The notes under the pieces: generated by a model | Told to the model about the DNA's origin: nothing | Database searches by the model: none | What the model saw: only the letters and a program-made list of their open reading frames with translations | NCBI GenBank assembly: GCA_030594725.1 | Contig: JAUVEQ010000223.1 | Location: 1 to 5,347 of the forward strand | From: Methanobacteriota archaeon | GTDB taxonomy: Archaea > Thermoplasmatota > DTKX01 > GCA-020343715 | Length of the DNA: 5,347 bases | Direction of reading: 5' to 3' | Program-made: the position numbers and the translations under genes | Shown: positions 1-5,347 of the stretch, in pieces | How positions within the stretch are numbered: the first letter of the stretch is position 1 | Layout of the letters: each line of letters opens with the position of its first letter

Positions 1-251
1 GTTCCGATATTCCTGTAGGACATGGGGGCCTTGTGGTCATACACCTTTCACCTGGCATCCACAACATCACCCTCGTCGTGATGGATGACCAAGGGGCGGA
101 GGACAGTAGATCCGTTCAAATCACCGTTGAGAGACAGCCACCTCCCACGACCGCCTCCATGGACGGGGATTGGCTGCTCTTCGTCTTCCTGATCATCGTG
201 CTGGTTGTTCTAATATTGGCATATATCATGCGAAGACAGTCCACGCTCTGA
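1..251 (+). CDS. C-terminal part of a PKD-like, membrane-anchored surface protein (5' end outside window)
   Basis: The frame is open from the first full codon (base 3) to TGA at 249-251, giving 82 residues with no convincing start, so the gene enters from the left; the GTG at 33 lies inside the domain. Residues about 1-45 look like the last strands of a PKD or similar Ig-like beta-sandwich: a Gly-His-Asn-Ile-Thr-Leu strand, a Met-Asp-Asp-Gln-Gly turn and a closing Ser-Val-Gln-Ile-Thr-Val strand. A short Pro/Thr linker follows, then one hydrophobic helix at about 57-76 (starts Trp-Leu-Leu-Phe) and a short basic tail (RRQSTL). This layout predicts an extracellular domain held by a C-terminal membrane anchor with the tail in the cytoplasm. 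The ligand and full domain set cannot be known from this fragment. It converges on the ribosomal operon and is probably functionally unrelated to it. Confidence 0.8.
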   Translation, partial: SDIPVGHGGLVVIHLSPGIHNITLVVMDDQGAEDSRSVQITVERQPPPTTASMDGDWLLFVFLIIVLVVLILAYIMRRQSTL

Positions 252-257
252 AGGATA

Positions 258-295
258 ATGAGAGAAAAAGAAAAGATGGGGGTATTGCGCCCCCC
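258..295 (-). terminator. Probable terminator of the uS7-EF2-EF1A-uS10 operon
   Basis: Read on the minus strand, 14 nt after the uS10 stop there is a G-run (290-295), a 7-nt loop (283-289) and a C-run (278-282), giving a 5-bp all-GC stem. It is followed by a T-rich stretch (261-276) reading TCTTTTCTTTTTCTCT. Archaeal RNA polymerase commonly stops at T-rich tracts, with or without a hairpin, and this position is right for the end of the operon. On the plus strand the same tract is A-rich and precedes the hairpin, so it would not serve the converging gene in the same way. Confidence 0.6.
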
Positions 296-308
296 GTCGC
301 CGTTTCGC

Positions 309-620
309 CTAAGAGCGCAGGACTATCTCGATGTTCACGCCGTCGGGCACCGTGATGTGGATCAGGTGCCGCAGGGCGCGCTCGTCGGAGTCCAGGTAGA
401 TGAGGCGCTTGTGCACCCGCATCTCCCACCTGTCCCAGGTCTCGCTGCCCTCGCCATCGGGGGACTTGCGCACTGGCACGACCAATCGCTTGGTCGGCAG
501 GGGAATGGGTCCCGAGATGTCGACGCCGGTCCGCTCGCTGATTGCCTTGATCTGGTTGCAGATCGCGTCGACCTTCTGGGGGTCGGTGGCGGTCAGGGTT
601 ATCTTGGCTTTCTGGACCAT
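309..620 (-). CDS. rpsJ: 30S ribosomal protein uS10 (S10)
   Basis: A 103-residue protein of the usual archaeal uS10 length. uS10 sits in the head of the small subunit near the A site. Family signatures are visible: the N-terminal strand KAKITLTATDP (residues 4-14), the SGPIPLPTKR loop (36-45), the WEMRVHKRLI segment (65-74) and the C-terminal strand VPDGVNIEIVLRS. The ATG at 618-620 is preceded by the Shine-Dalgarno AGGAGTGA (631-638) with 10 nt between, which supports this start. The stop is TAG. It lies 47 nt after the EF-1A gene as the last gene of the cluster, the usual place for archaeal uS10. No promoter of its own is evident, so it is most likely cotranscribed with EF-1A. Confidence 0.97.
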   Translation of the reverse strand: MVQKAKITLTATDPQKVDAICNQIKAISERTGVDISGPIPLPTKRLVVPVRKSPDGEGSETWDRWEMRVHKRLIYLDSDERALRHLIHITVPDGVNIEIVLRS

Positions 621-652
621 GGGATGGGTCTCACTCCTGGCTCACATACGTT

Positions 653-666
653 CCGGCAGGTGCCGG
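653..666 (-). other. Small perfect hairpin between EF-1A and uS10
   Basis: The minus strand just after the EF-1A stop codon reads CCGGCACCTGCCGG: a 5-bp GC-only stem with a 4-nt loop. No T-tract follows, so it does not look like an intrinsic terminator. It could shield or end the EF-1A message, mark a processing site, or be chance in GC-rich DNA. The structure is seen; its role is not established. Confidence 0.35.
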
Positions 667-667
667 T

Positions 668-1939
668 TCACATCTTCTTCTTCTCGGTGTCGATGCACAT
701 CCCAGCGGCCACGGTCTGACCCATGTCGCGGATGGCGAACCGGCCCAGCTGCGGGAAGTCCTCGGCCTTCTCGATGACCATCGGCTTGGTGGGCTGGATG
801 GTCACCACGGCGGCGTCGCCGGTCTTCAGGAACTGGGGGTTCTCCTCGAGCACCGAGCCGGTCTTGGGGTCCAGCTTCTGGTCGAGGGCCAAGAAGGTGC
901 ATGCGACCTGTGCCGTGTGGCAGTGGAACACCGGCGTGTACCCTGGGGTGATCACGCTGGGGTGGTTTAGCACCATGATGCGGGCCTTGAAGCTCTTGAC
1001 CACCGTTGGAGGGTCGTCCATAGGGCCGGCCACGTCACCACGGCGGATGTCCTTCTTGCCCAGGCCGCGGATGTTGAAGCCCACGTTGTCGCCGGGCTCG
1101 GCCAGGGGGATCATCTCGTGGTGCATCTCGATGGACTTGACCTCGCCGCTCTTGTCGGAGGGCATGAAGATGACCTCCATGCCGGGCTTCATCACGCCGG
1201 TCTCGACACGACCCACGGGCACGGTGCCGATGCCGGTGATGGAGTAGACGTCCTGGACGGGCAGGCGCAGTGCCTTGGCCGTCGGCTTGTCCGGCGCGGT
1301 CAGGTCATTCAGGGCACCCAGCAGGGAGGGGCCCTTCCACCAGCCCAGCTCGCCCTTGTCCTTGGTGACGTTGTCACCCTTGAAGGCGCTTATGGGGATG
1401 AAGGGTATGTCGTTGGGTTTGAAACCAACGTTGGCTAGGAGCTTGCCCATGTCCTCCTTCACCTGCTTGTACCTGGCCTCGTCGTATTTCACCGAGTCCA
1501 TCTTGTTGACGGCCACGATGATCTGCGGGACGCCCAGGGTCCTTGAGAGGAAGACGTGCTCCTTCGTCTGCTCCTGGGGCCCGTCGGGGGCGGACACCAC
1601 TATGACGGCGGCGTCGGCCTGTGAGGTTCCAGTGATCATGTTCTTAACGAAATCCCTGTGTCCGGGTGCGTCGATGATGGTGAAGTAGTACTTGTCGGTG
1701 TTGAAGCGCTTGTGAGCGACATCGATGGTCAGACCACGCTGGCGCTCTTCCTTCAGACCGTCCATCACCCACGCGAACTCGAAAGAGCCCTTTCCGATGG
1801 CGTCAGCCTCCTTCCGGTACTTCTCGATGACGTGTTCGTCGATGTGACCCGTATCGAGGAGCAGCCGTCCCACCGTGGTGGACTTTCCGTGATCCACGTG
1901 TCCGATAAACACAAGGTTCATGTGCGGTTTCTCAGCCAT
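668..1939 (-). CDS. tuf: Elongation factor 1-alpha (aEF-1A, EF-Tu homologue)
   Basis: A 423-residue GTPase that brings aminoacyl-tRNA to the ribosomal A site. All G motifs are present: GHVDHGKS (13-20), RGLTID with the switch-I Thr (68-73), DAPGH (90-94), NKMD (145-148) and SAF (184-186). Domain 2 follows (about 222-310, with VYSITGIGTVPVGRVETG), then domain 3 ending in LGRFAIRDMGQTVAAG (398-413) and a short Lys-rich tail. Length and order match archaeal EF-1A (roughly 420-440). The ATG at 1937-1939 has the strongest ribosome binding site in the window, AGGAGG at 1948-1953, 8 nt upstream (AGGAGGAT leaves 6 nt). The stop is TGA. The 99-nt gap behind EF-2 contains a possible promoter, so this abundant factor may be transcribed both from the operon and on its own. 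The wording of the protein, from memory, suggests Thermoplasmatota. Confidence 0.98.
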   Translation of the reverse strand: MAEKPHMNLVFIGHVDHGKSTTVGRLLLDTGHIDEHVIEKYRKEADAIGKGSFEFAWVMDGLKEERQRGLTIDVAHKRFNTDKYYFTIIDAPGHRDFVKNMITGTSQADAAVIVVSAPDGPQEQTKEHVFLSRTLGVPQIIVAVNKMDSVKYDEARYKQVKEDMGKLLANVGFKPNDIPFIPISAFKGDNVTKDKGELGWWKGPSLLGALNDLTAPDKPTAKALRLPVQDVYSITGIGTVPVGRVETGVMKPGMEVIFMPSDKSGEVKSIEMHHEMIPLAEPGDNVGFNIRGLGKKDIRRGDVAGPMDDPPTVVKSFKARIMVLNHPSVITPGYTPVFHCHTAQVACTFLALDQKLDPKTGSVLEENPQFLKTGDAAVVTIQPTKPMVIEKAEDFPQLGRFAIRDMGQTVAAGMCIDTEKKKM

Positions 1940-1984
1940 TCCCTTATCCTCCTGTGCGGACTTTCGTTCCTTAATAGTCCTCTC

Positions 1985-2000
1985 CTTTATCTAGTTTTGT
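1985..2000 (-). promoter_or_regulatory. Possible archaeal promoter (BRE + TATA-like box) for EF-1A
   Basis: The minus strand reads ACAAAACTAGATAAAG. ACAAAA (1995-2000) fits the archaeal BRE pattern RNWAAW and is directly followed by an AT-rich TATA-like element, CTAGATAA (1987-1994). The box ends 46 nt before the EF-1A ATG, so initiation about 25 nt downstream would leave a leader of about 20 nt, enough to include the AGGAGG site. The 99-nt spacer is the longest in the cluster and markedly more AT-rich than its surroundings. The match is by eye and the TATA element is not canonical. Confidence 0.4.
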
Positions 2001-2038
2001 GCCAGCGTACTGGTTAATCGTCATTTGTGGCCCTTGTA

Positions 2039-4234
2039 TCAGCCCGCGTAGTAGGCCGCGTCGTAGGGTTCCTCCTTGAGGCCCTTGCGCAATCTGATCT
2101 CCCGGACGACCTGGTGCTCCAGCTCCCTGGGCACCCTCTCGAAGCCCGAGTTCTCCGTCGACCACAGGGCACGACCGGCGGTGGCGCCGCGTATGTCGGA
2201 GGAGAAACCGAACATCTCGGCCACGGGCACCTTGGCGATGATGGCCGTGTCCTGGTCCTCCTGTTCCATGGACTCCACCTCTCCGCGCCTCTGCTGGATC
2301 TCGCGGACCGTGTCGCCCATGACGCTATCGGGCACCTGGATGAACAGCTTCTGCTTGGGTTCCATCAGTAGCCTCTGGGCGAGGCACATGGCTCCGTAGA
2401 TGGCCGACCGGACCGCGGGTATGACCTGTGCGGGACCCCGGTGGATGTTGTCCTCGTGAAGCTTGGCGTCCACCAATTTCACCTTGAGGCCCATCACCTT
2501 CTCGTTGGCCAGGGGACCACGGTTGATGACCTCGTTGAAGGCGTCCTTGACCAGCTCCATGGTCTCGTACAGGTACTGGATGCCCTTGGTCCTGTCCAGG
2601 AACAGGTTGTAGCCCTCTATGGCCACCAGGGAGCGGGACTCGTCCTTGCTCATCCCCAGCTCCTGCAGGTCGCGTGCCAGGACCTTCTTGTCCTTGATGC
2701 GCTCACCAGTGGGTATGGTGCCCTCGTTGATGGCGGCGATGACGGTCGCCTCCAGGGGCTCCACCTCGAACTTGAAGCGGTTGTGCTTGTTGGGCGACTT
2801 GCCCTCGAAGGACGGCGAGGCCCTCTCCACCGACTCCCGGTAGACCACGATGGGCTCCGATGCGCTGATGGGTACCTTGTGCTCCTTCTCGATGCGGTAC
2901 TGGGTGATCTCAAGGTGGAGCTCGCCCATCCCGGAAAGGAGATGCTCACCGGTCTCGGTGTTGATCTCCACGTGGATCGACGGGTCGGCCTTGGATATGG
3001 ACCGCAGCACCTCGATGAGCTTGGGAAGGTCCGCAGTGTTCTTCGCCTCGATGGCAACTGTGACCACGGGGTCCGAGTAGTGCTTGATGGGTTCGAAGGC
3101 CGCCATGTCGGTGTTGGTGATGGTCGCGCCTGAGATGGCGTCGCGGATACCGGAGACGGCGGCCATGTTGCCCGCCACGACCTTGTCCACGGGCATACGG
3201 TCGGCTCCGACCGCCACGGAGACGAGCTGGAGGTTGTAGGTCTTGTGCATGCCCACTATGCTGACCGAATCGCCACGCTTGATGGTGCCGCTGTACAGGC
3301 GGCCGATGGCCACCTCGCCTGCGTGGGGGTCCATGATGATCTTGTTGATCATGAGGGCGATGGGACCGTCCTTGTCCACATTGATCATCGCCTTGGCCAC
3401 CTTGGATTCCATGTCGCCGTGCCAGATCTTGGGGATCCTGTACTTCTGGGCGACCTTGGGGTTGGGCAGGAACCTGATGACCATGTCGAGGATGACCTCG
3501 TGTACCGGGGCTATCTGGGACAGCTCCTTCTGCTGCTCTCTGGCACAGTAGTCGTAGATGTCCTTGAAGCTGATGCCCTTCTTCTTCATGAAGGGGATGG
3601 AGGTCGCCCACTTGTGGACGGCCGAGCCGAAGGCGATGTCGCCTTCCTCCACCCGGAGCTTCCAGTCCTCCTTGAACTCGGGTGACACCAGGTTCTGGAT
3701 CTTGGTGTCGATCTCGTTGATGATCTTGATGAAGCGCTGCTGCATCTGCTCTGGGGTGACCTTGAGCTCGTTTATGAGGCGGTCGACCTTGTTGATGAAG
3801 ATGATGGGCTTCACGTTCTCCTTGATGGCCTGCCTGATGACCGTCTCGGTCTGGGGCATCACACCCTCCACGGCACAGACGACGATGATGGCGCCGTCAA
3901 GGGCCCGCATGGCACGGGTGACGTCGCCACCGAAGTCAACGTGTCCCGGGGTGTCGATTAGGTTGATGAGGTACTCTTGACCCTCGAACTCGTGGACCAT
4001 GGAGGCGTTCACGGCGTTGATGGTGATGCCGCGGGCCTGCTCCTGCTCGTCGTAGTCCAGGGCGAGCTGGCTGCCCGCCAGGTCGAAGCTCATCAGGCCG
4101 GCGCCTGCCAGCAGGCTGTCCGACAGGGTCGTCTTGCCGTGGTCGATGTGGGCCACGGTGCCGATGTTCCTGACGTACTCCAGTTCGTTCATCAACCGCT
4201 TGACTTTTTGTATGTTGTCTTCCTTTCGTCCCAT
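2039..4234 (-). CDS. fusA: Elongation factor 2 (aEF-2, EF-G homologue)
   Basis: A 731-residue translocation GTPase of normal archaeal length. G motifs: AHIDHGKTT (28-36), RGITI (68-72), DTPGH (94-98), NKVD (148-151) and a GSA motif (203-205). Domain II covers about 295-380, domain III includes the GEHLLSGMGELHLEI segment (429-443), and domains IV-V follow. The domain IV tip reads KLHEDNIHRGPAQ; His598 (codon 2441-2443) aligns with the diphthamide-modified histidine of archaeal and eukaryotic EF-2. I chose the ATG at 4232-4234 because it gives the family N-terminus MGRKEDNI and sits 4 nt after the Shine-Dalgarno AGGTGAT. An ATG at 4238-4240 and a GTG at 4241-4243 are in frame but overlap that site; they would add 2 or 3 residues. 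The C-terminal tail (EEPYDAAYYAG) differs from the Pro-rich ending I recall in many archaea. Confidence 0.98.
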   Translation of the reverse strand: MGRKEDNIQKVKRLMNELEYVRNIGTVAHIDHGKTTLSDSLLAGAGLMSFDLAGSQLALDYDEQEQARGITINAVNASMVHEFEGQEYLINLIDTPGHVDFGGDVTRAMRALDGAIIVVCAVEGVMPQTETVIRQAIKENVKPIIFINKVDRLINELKVTPEQMQQRFIKIINEIDTKIQNLVSPEFKEDWKLRVEEGDIAFGSAVHKWATSIPFMKKKGISFKDIYDYCAREQQKELSQIAPVHEVILDMVIRFLPNPKVAQKYRIPKIWHGDMESKVAKAMINVDKDGPIALMINKIIMDPHAGEVAIGRLYSGTIKRGDSVSIVGMHKTYNLQLVSVAVGADRMPVDKVVAGNMAAVSGIRDAISGATITNTDMAAFEPIKHYSDPVVTVAIEAKNTADLPKLIEVLRSISKADPSIHVEINTETGEHLLSGMGELHLEITQYRIEKEHKVPISASEPIVVYRESVERASPSFEGKSPNKHNRFKFEVEPLEATVIAAINEGTIPTGERIKDKKVLARDLQELGMSKDESRSLVAIEGYNLFLDRTKGIQYLYETMELVKDAFNEVINRGPLANEKVMGLKVKLVDAKLHEDNIHRGPAQVIPAVRSAIYGAMCLAQRLLMEPKQKLFIQVPDSVMGDTVREIQQRRGEVESMEQEDQDTAIIAKVPVAEMFGFSSDIRGATAGRALWSTENSGFERVPRELEHQVVREIRLRKGLKEEPYDAAYYAG

Positions 4235-4238
4235 GGTC

Positions 4239-4245
4239 ATCACCT
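4239..4245 (-). promoter_or_regulatory. Ribosome binding site deciding the EF-2 start
   Basis: The minus strand reads AGGTGATGACCATGGG. AGGTGAT pairs with the conserved 16S 3' end (AUCACCUCC) and lies 4 nt before the ATG at 4234. The in-frame GTG (4241-4243) and ATG (4238-4240) are part of this site, so starting there would leave no usable spacing. Confidence 0.65.
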
Positions 4246-4289
4246 GGGCATGTCGTGAAGGGGTTCGCGGGTTCAGGGTGAAGGGGCGA

Positions 4290-5324
4290 TCATCGGGCAG
4301 AGGCCGCGATGCGCTCGAGCTCCTCCTTCTTGGAGACGGTGAAGCTGTTGATGTCCCTCCTCGAGGCCAGGATTATCTCGTTGGACAGGGCCTCGGGAAG
4401 GCTCCTCCGGCTCTTGTGGGAGGATTTGATGGCGCCCCTGCAGATGTTGCGCAGGGAGATGTCCAATCTGCGGGAGGCTGACACGTCCACAGCCTTGGGC
4501 ACGTTGATGCCGCCGTAGCGGAGGCGGGTGACCTCCTCCTTGGGAGCGCCGTTGCACAGGGCGTCGATGTACAGCTGGATGGGATTCTCCTTGGTGCGAC
4601 TTGCGATGATGTCGAAGGCCTCTTCGACCACCCGGTACATCTTTGCCTTCTGACCCGTGCCGTGCCCGGTGCGCATCATGCCGTTGATGAGGCGCTCGAC
4701 GATGTTCATGTGCATCTTGGCGAAGGGCCGGTTGGCGTGCTGCGCCCCCGTGTGGGGGATGGACACTGGCTCGATGTTGATGTAGCGATGCAGTCCAGGG
4801 TTGTGGACCACGACGCCGCTGAAGGTGTACTTGCCGAAGAGGGGCTTGACGGTGTACAACGCCTTGATGTCCTTCCTCTCCTCCACCGCCTCGACGACCT
4901 CGGCCTCTGGAGCCTCCTCCTTGGCCTCCTCCTCCTTCTTGGCGGGGGCCTTCTTCTTCGGCTTCTCGGCCGGTCCCTCTGCCTTCTCCTCGGCAGGGGC
5001 TTCGGCCTCCTCCTTCTTGGCGGGGGTCTTCTTCTTGGCGGGAGCCTTCTTCTTCGGCTTGTCCCCGGCAGGCTTGTCCTCCGCCTCGGGCTTCTCCTCC
5101 TTCTTCTTGGCGGGAGCCTTCTTCTTGGCGGGGGCCTTCTTCTTCGGCTTGTCCTTGGCGGGCTTGTCCTCCGCCTTAGGCTTCTCCTCCTTCTTCTTGG
5201 CGGGAGCCTTCTTGGCGGGGGCCTTCTTGGCGGGAGCCTTCTTGGCGGGGGTCTTCTTATCGGCCTTGGGCTCCTCCGCCTTCTCGATGGGGGCCGCGTC
5301 CTCCTTCTTGTCGTCCTTGGCCAT
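4290..5324 (-). CDS. rpsG: 30S ribosomal protein uS7 with a long Lys/Ala/Pro-rich N-terminal extension
   Basis: 344 residues, against roughly 190-215 usual in archaea. The C-terminal part (about 151-344) is a complete uS7, the head protein that organises the 3' domain of 16S rRNA and contacts the E site. Visible marks are HRYINIEPVSIPHTG (179-193), the RPFAKMHMNIVERLINGMM helix (199-217), GGINVPKAVDVS (271-282), RRLDISLRNICRGA (285-298) and the end SKKEELERIAASAR. Residues 1-150 are low complexity with 49 Lys. Residues 25-104 are basic and built from (A/T)PAKK units; 105-150 are net acidic. The start is the ATG at 5322-5324, 4 nt after GGTGAT; a GTG at 5331-5333 lies inside that site. The stop is TGA, and EF-2 follows after 55 nt. 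An internal GTG (4884-4886) would encode a uS7 of ordinary size. The uS7 identity is firm; the function of the extension is unknown. Confidence 0.96.
   Translation of the reverse strand: MAKDDKKEDAAPIEKAEEPKADKKTPAKKAPAKKAPAKKAPAKKKEEKPKAEDKPAKDKPKKKAPAKKKAPAKKKEEKPEAEDKPAGDKPKKKAPAKKKTPAKKEEAEAPAEEKAEGPAEKPKKKAPAKKEEEAKEEAPEAEVVEAVEERKDIKALYTVKPLFGKYTFSGVVVHNPGLHRYINIEPVSIPHTGAQHANRPFAKMHMNIVERLINGMMRTGHGTGQKAKMYRVVEEAFDIIASRTKENPIQLYIDALCNGAPKEEVTRLRYGGINVPKAVDVSASRRLDISLRNICRGAIKSSHKSRRSLPEALSNEIILASRRDINSFTVSKKEELERIAASAR
4935..5252 (-). repeat. (A/T)PAKK-coding repeat region in the uS7 extension
   Basis: This part encodes residues 25-130 of uS7. At 5193-5252 a 15-bp unit (minus strand roughly ACCCCCGCCAAGAAG or GCTCCCGCCAAGAAG) is repeated four times, giving TPAKK then three APAKK. 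Further PAKK units occur at residues 65-68, 71-74, 95-98, 101-104 and 127-130, each set separated by Glu/Lys/Asp-rich linkers. A degenerate third long unit ends with KPKKKAPAKK at 121-130. The region stays in frame throughout. Confidence 0.85.
5028..5207 (-). repeat. 90-bp tandem duplication inside uS7 (two copies)
   Basis: Copy 1 is 5118-5207 (residues 40-69) and copy 2 is 5028-5117 (residues 70-99), directly adjacent. By eye they differ at 6 of 90 bases in 5 codons. Three of these codons are synonymous, and two change the protein (Lys50 to Glu80, Lys57 to Gly87), so 28 of 30 residues match. The unit is exactly 30 codons, so gain or loss of a copy keeps the frame. Confidence 0.85.
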
Positions 5325-5328
5325 GGGG

Positions 5329-5334
5329 ATCACC
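5329..5334 (-). promoter_or_regulatory. Ribosome binding site deciding the uS7 start
   Basis: The minus strand reads GGTGATCCCCATGG: GGTGAT complements the 16S 3' end and is 4 nt from the ATG at 5324. The arrangement is the same as at EF-2. The GTG within it (5331-5333) is in frame and would add three residues, but it is better read as part of the binding site. Confidence 0.6.
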
Positions 5335-5347
5335 GTATGGGCTTCTC

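Noticed and set aside
252..308. A tRNA gene after uS10, as seen after this cluster in some archaea
   Set aside because: The spacer is only 57 nt and shows no cloverleaf or T-loop signature.
258..719. Plus-strand 153-residue frame across uS10
   Set aside because: It overlaps the whole uS10 gene in antisense and would start in the terminator region; it is a shadow.
723..1688. Plus-strand open frames opposite EF-1A
   Set aside because: Same reason: EF-1A covers this stretch with all motifs intact.
1971..2165. Minus-strand 64-residue frame running from the EF-2 end into the spacer
   Set aside because: It overlaps the EF-2 C-terminus in another frame, is Gly/Gln/Arg-rich without recognisable features, and its end covers the likely promoter of EF-1A.
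2441..3685. Long plus-strand open frames opposite EF-2 (for example 2441-3133 and 3245-3685)
   Set aside because: They are antisense shadows of a fully conserved EF-2 in GC-rich DNA; their products are compositionally odd, match no family I recognise and have no convincing ribosome binding site.
4935..5252. Repeat block as a possible CRISPR array or intergenic satellite
   Set aside because: The repeats are contiguous and in frame, have 15-bp and 90-bp units without unique spacers, and continue directly into the uS7 domain.

Overview
The window is an archaeal str-type translation operon read entirely on the minus strand. In transcription order it holds ribosomal protein uS7, elongation factor 2, elongation factor 1-alpha and ribosomal protein uS10. 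It is closed by the 3' end of an unrelated plus-strand gene for a membrane-anchored surface protein. The order uS7 > aEF-2 > aEF-1A > uS10 and the archaeal type of both factors (aEF-1A with GHVDHGKS, aEF-2 with a diphthamide-loop histidine) identify Archaea. The wording of aEF-1A, as I remember Thermoplasma and related sequences, plus high GC and a C-terminally anchored PKD-like protein next door, suggests a GC-rich member of Thermoplasmatota. That phylum call is inference from memory; no search was run.

Layout by plus coordinates: 1-251 (+) is the C-terminal end of a PKD-like, single-pass membrane protein. Positions 252-308 are a convergent spacer with a hairpin and T-tract that fits a terminator for the minus-strand operon. 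Then come uS10 (309-620), a 47-nt spacer with a small perfect hairpin, aEF-1A (668-1939), a 99-nt spacer with a plausible BRE/TATA promoter and a strong Shine-Dalgarno, aEF-2 (2039-4234), a 55-nt spacer and uS7 (4290-5324). The last 23 nt hold the ribosome binding site of uS7; uS12 would be expected just beyond the window. No stretch over 100 bases lacks a gene.

The genes work together in translation. uS7 and uS10 are head-domain proteins of the small subunit, aEF-1A delivers aminoacyl-tRNA to the A site, and aEF-2 drives translocation. Conserved motifs are intact in all four and I see no frameshift.

The one clearly unusual element is in uS7. A conventional archaeal uS7 domain of about 194 residues is preceded by about 150 residues of low-complexity Lys/Ala/Pro/Glu sequence built from (A/T)PAKK units, including a nearly exact 90-bp tandem duplication. 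It resembles histone-H1-like or other nucleic-acid-binding tails more than any standard ribosomal protein segment. Otherwise the region is ordinary core genome; I found no mobile element, CRISPR array or RNA gene.
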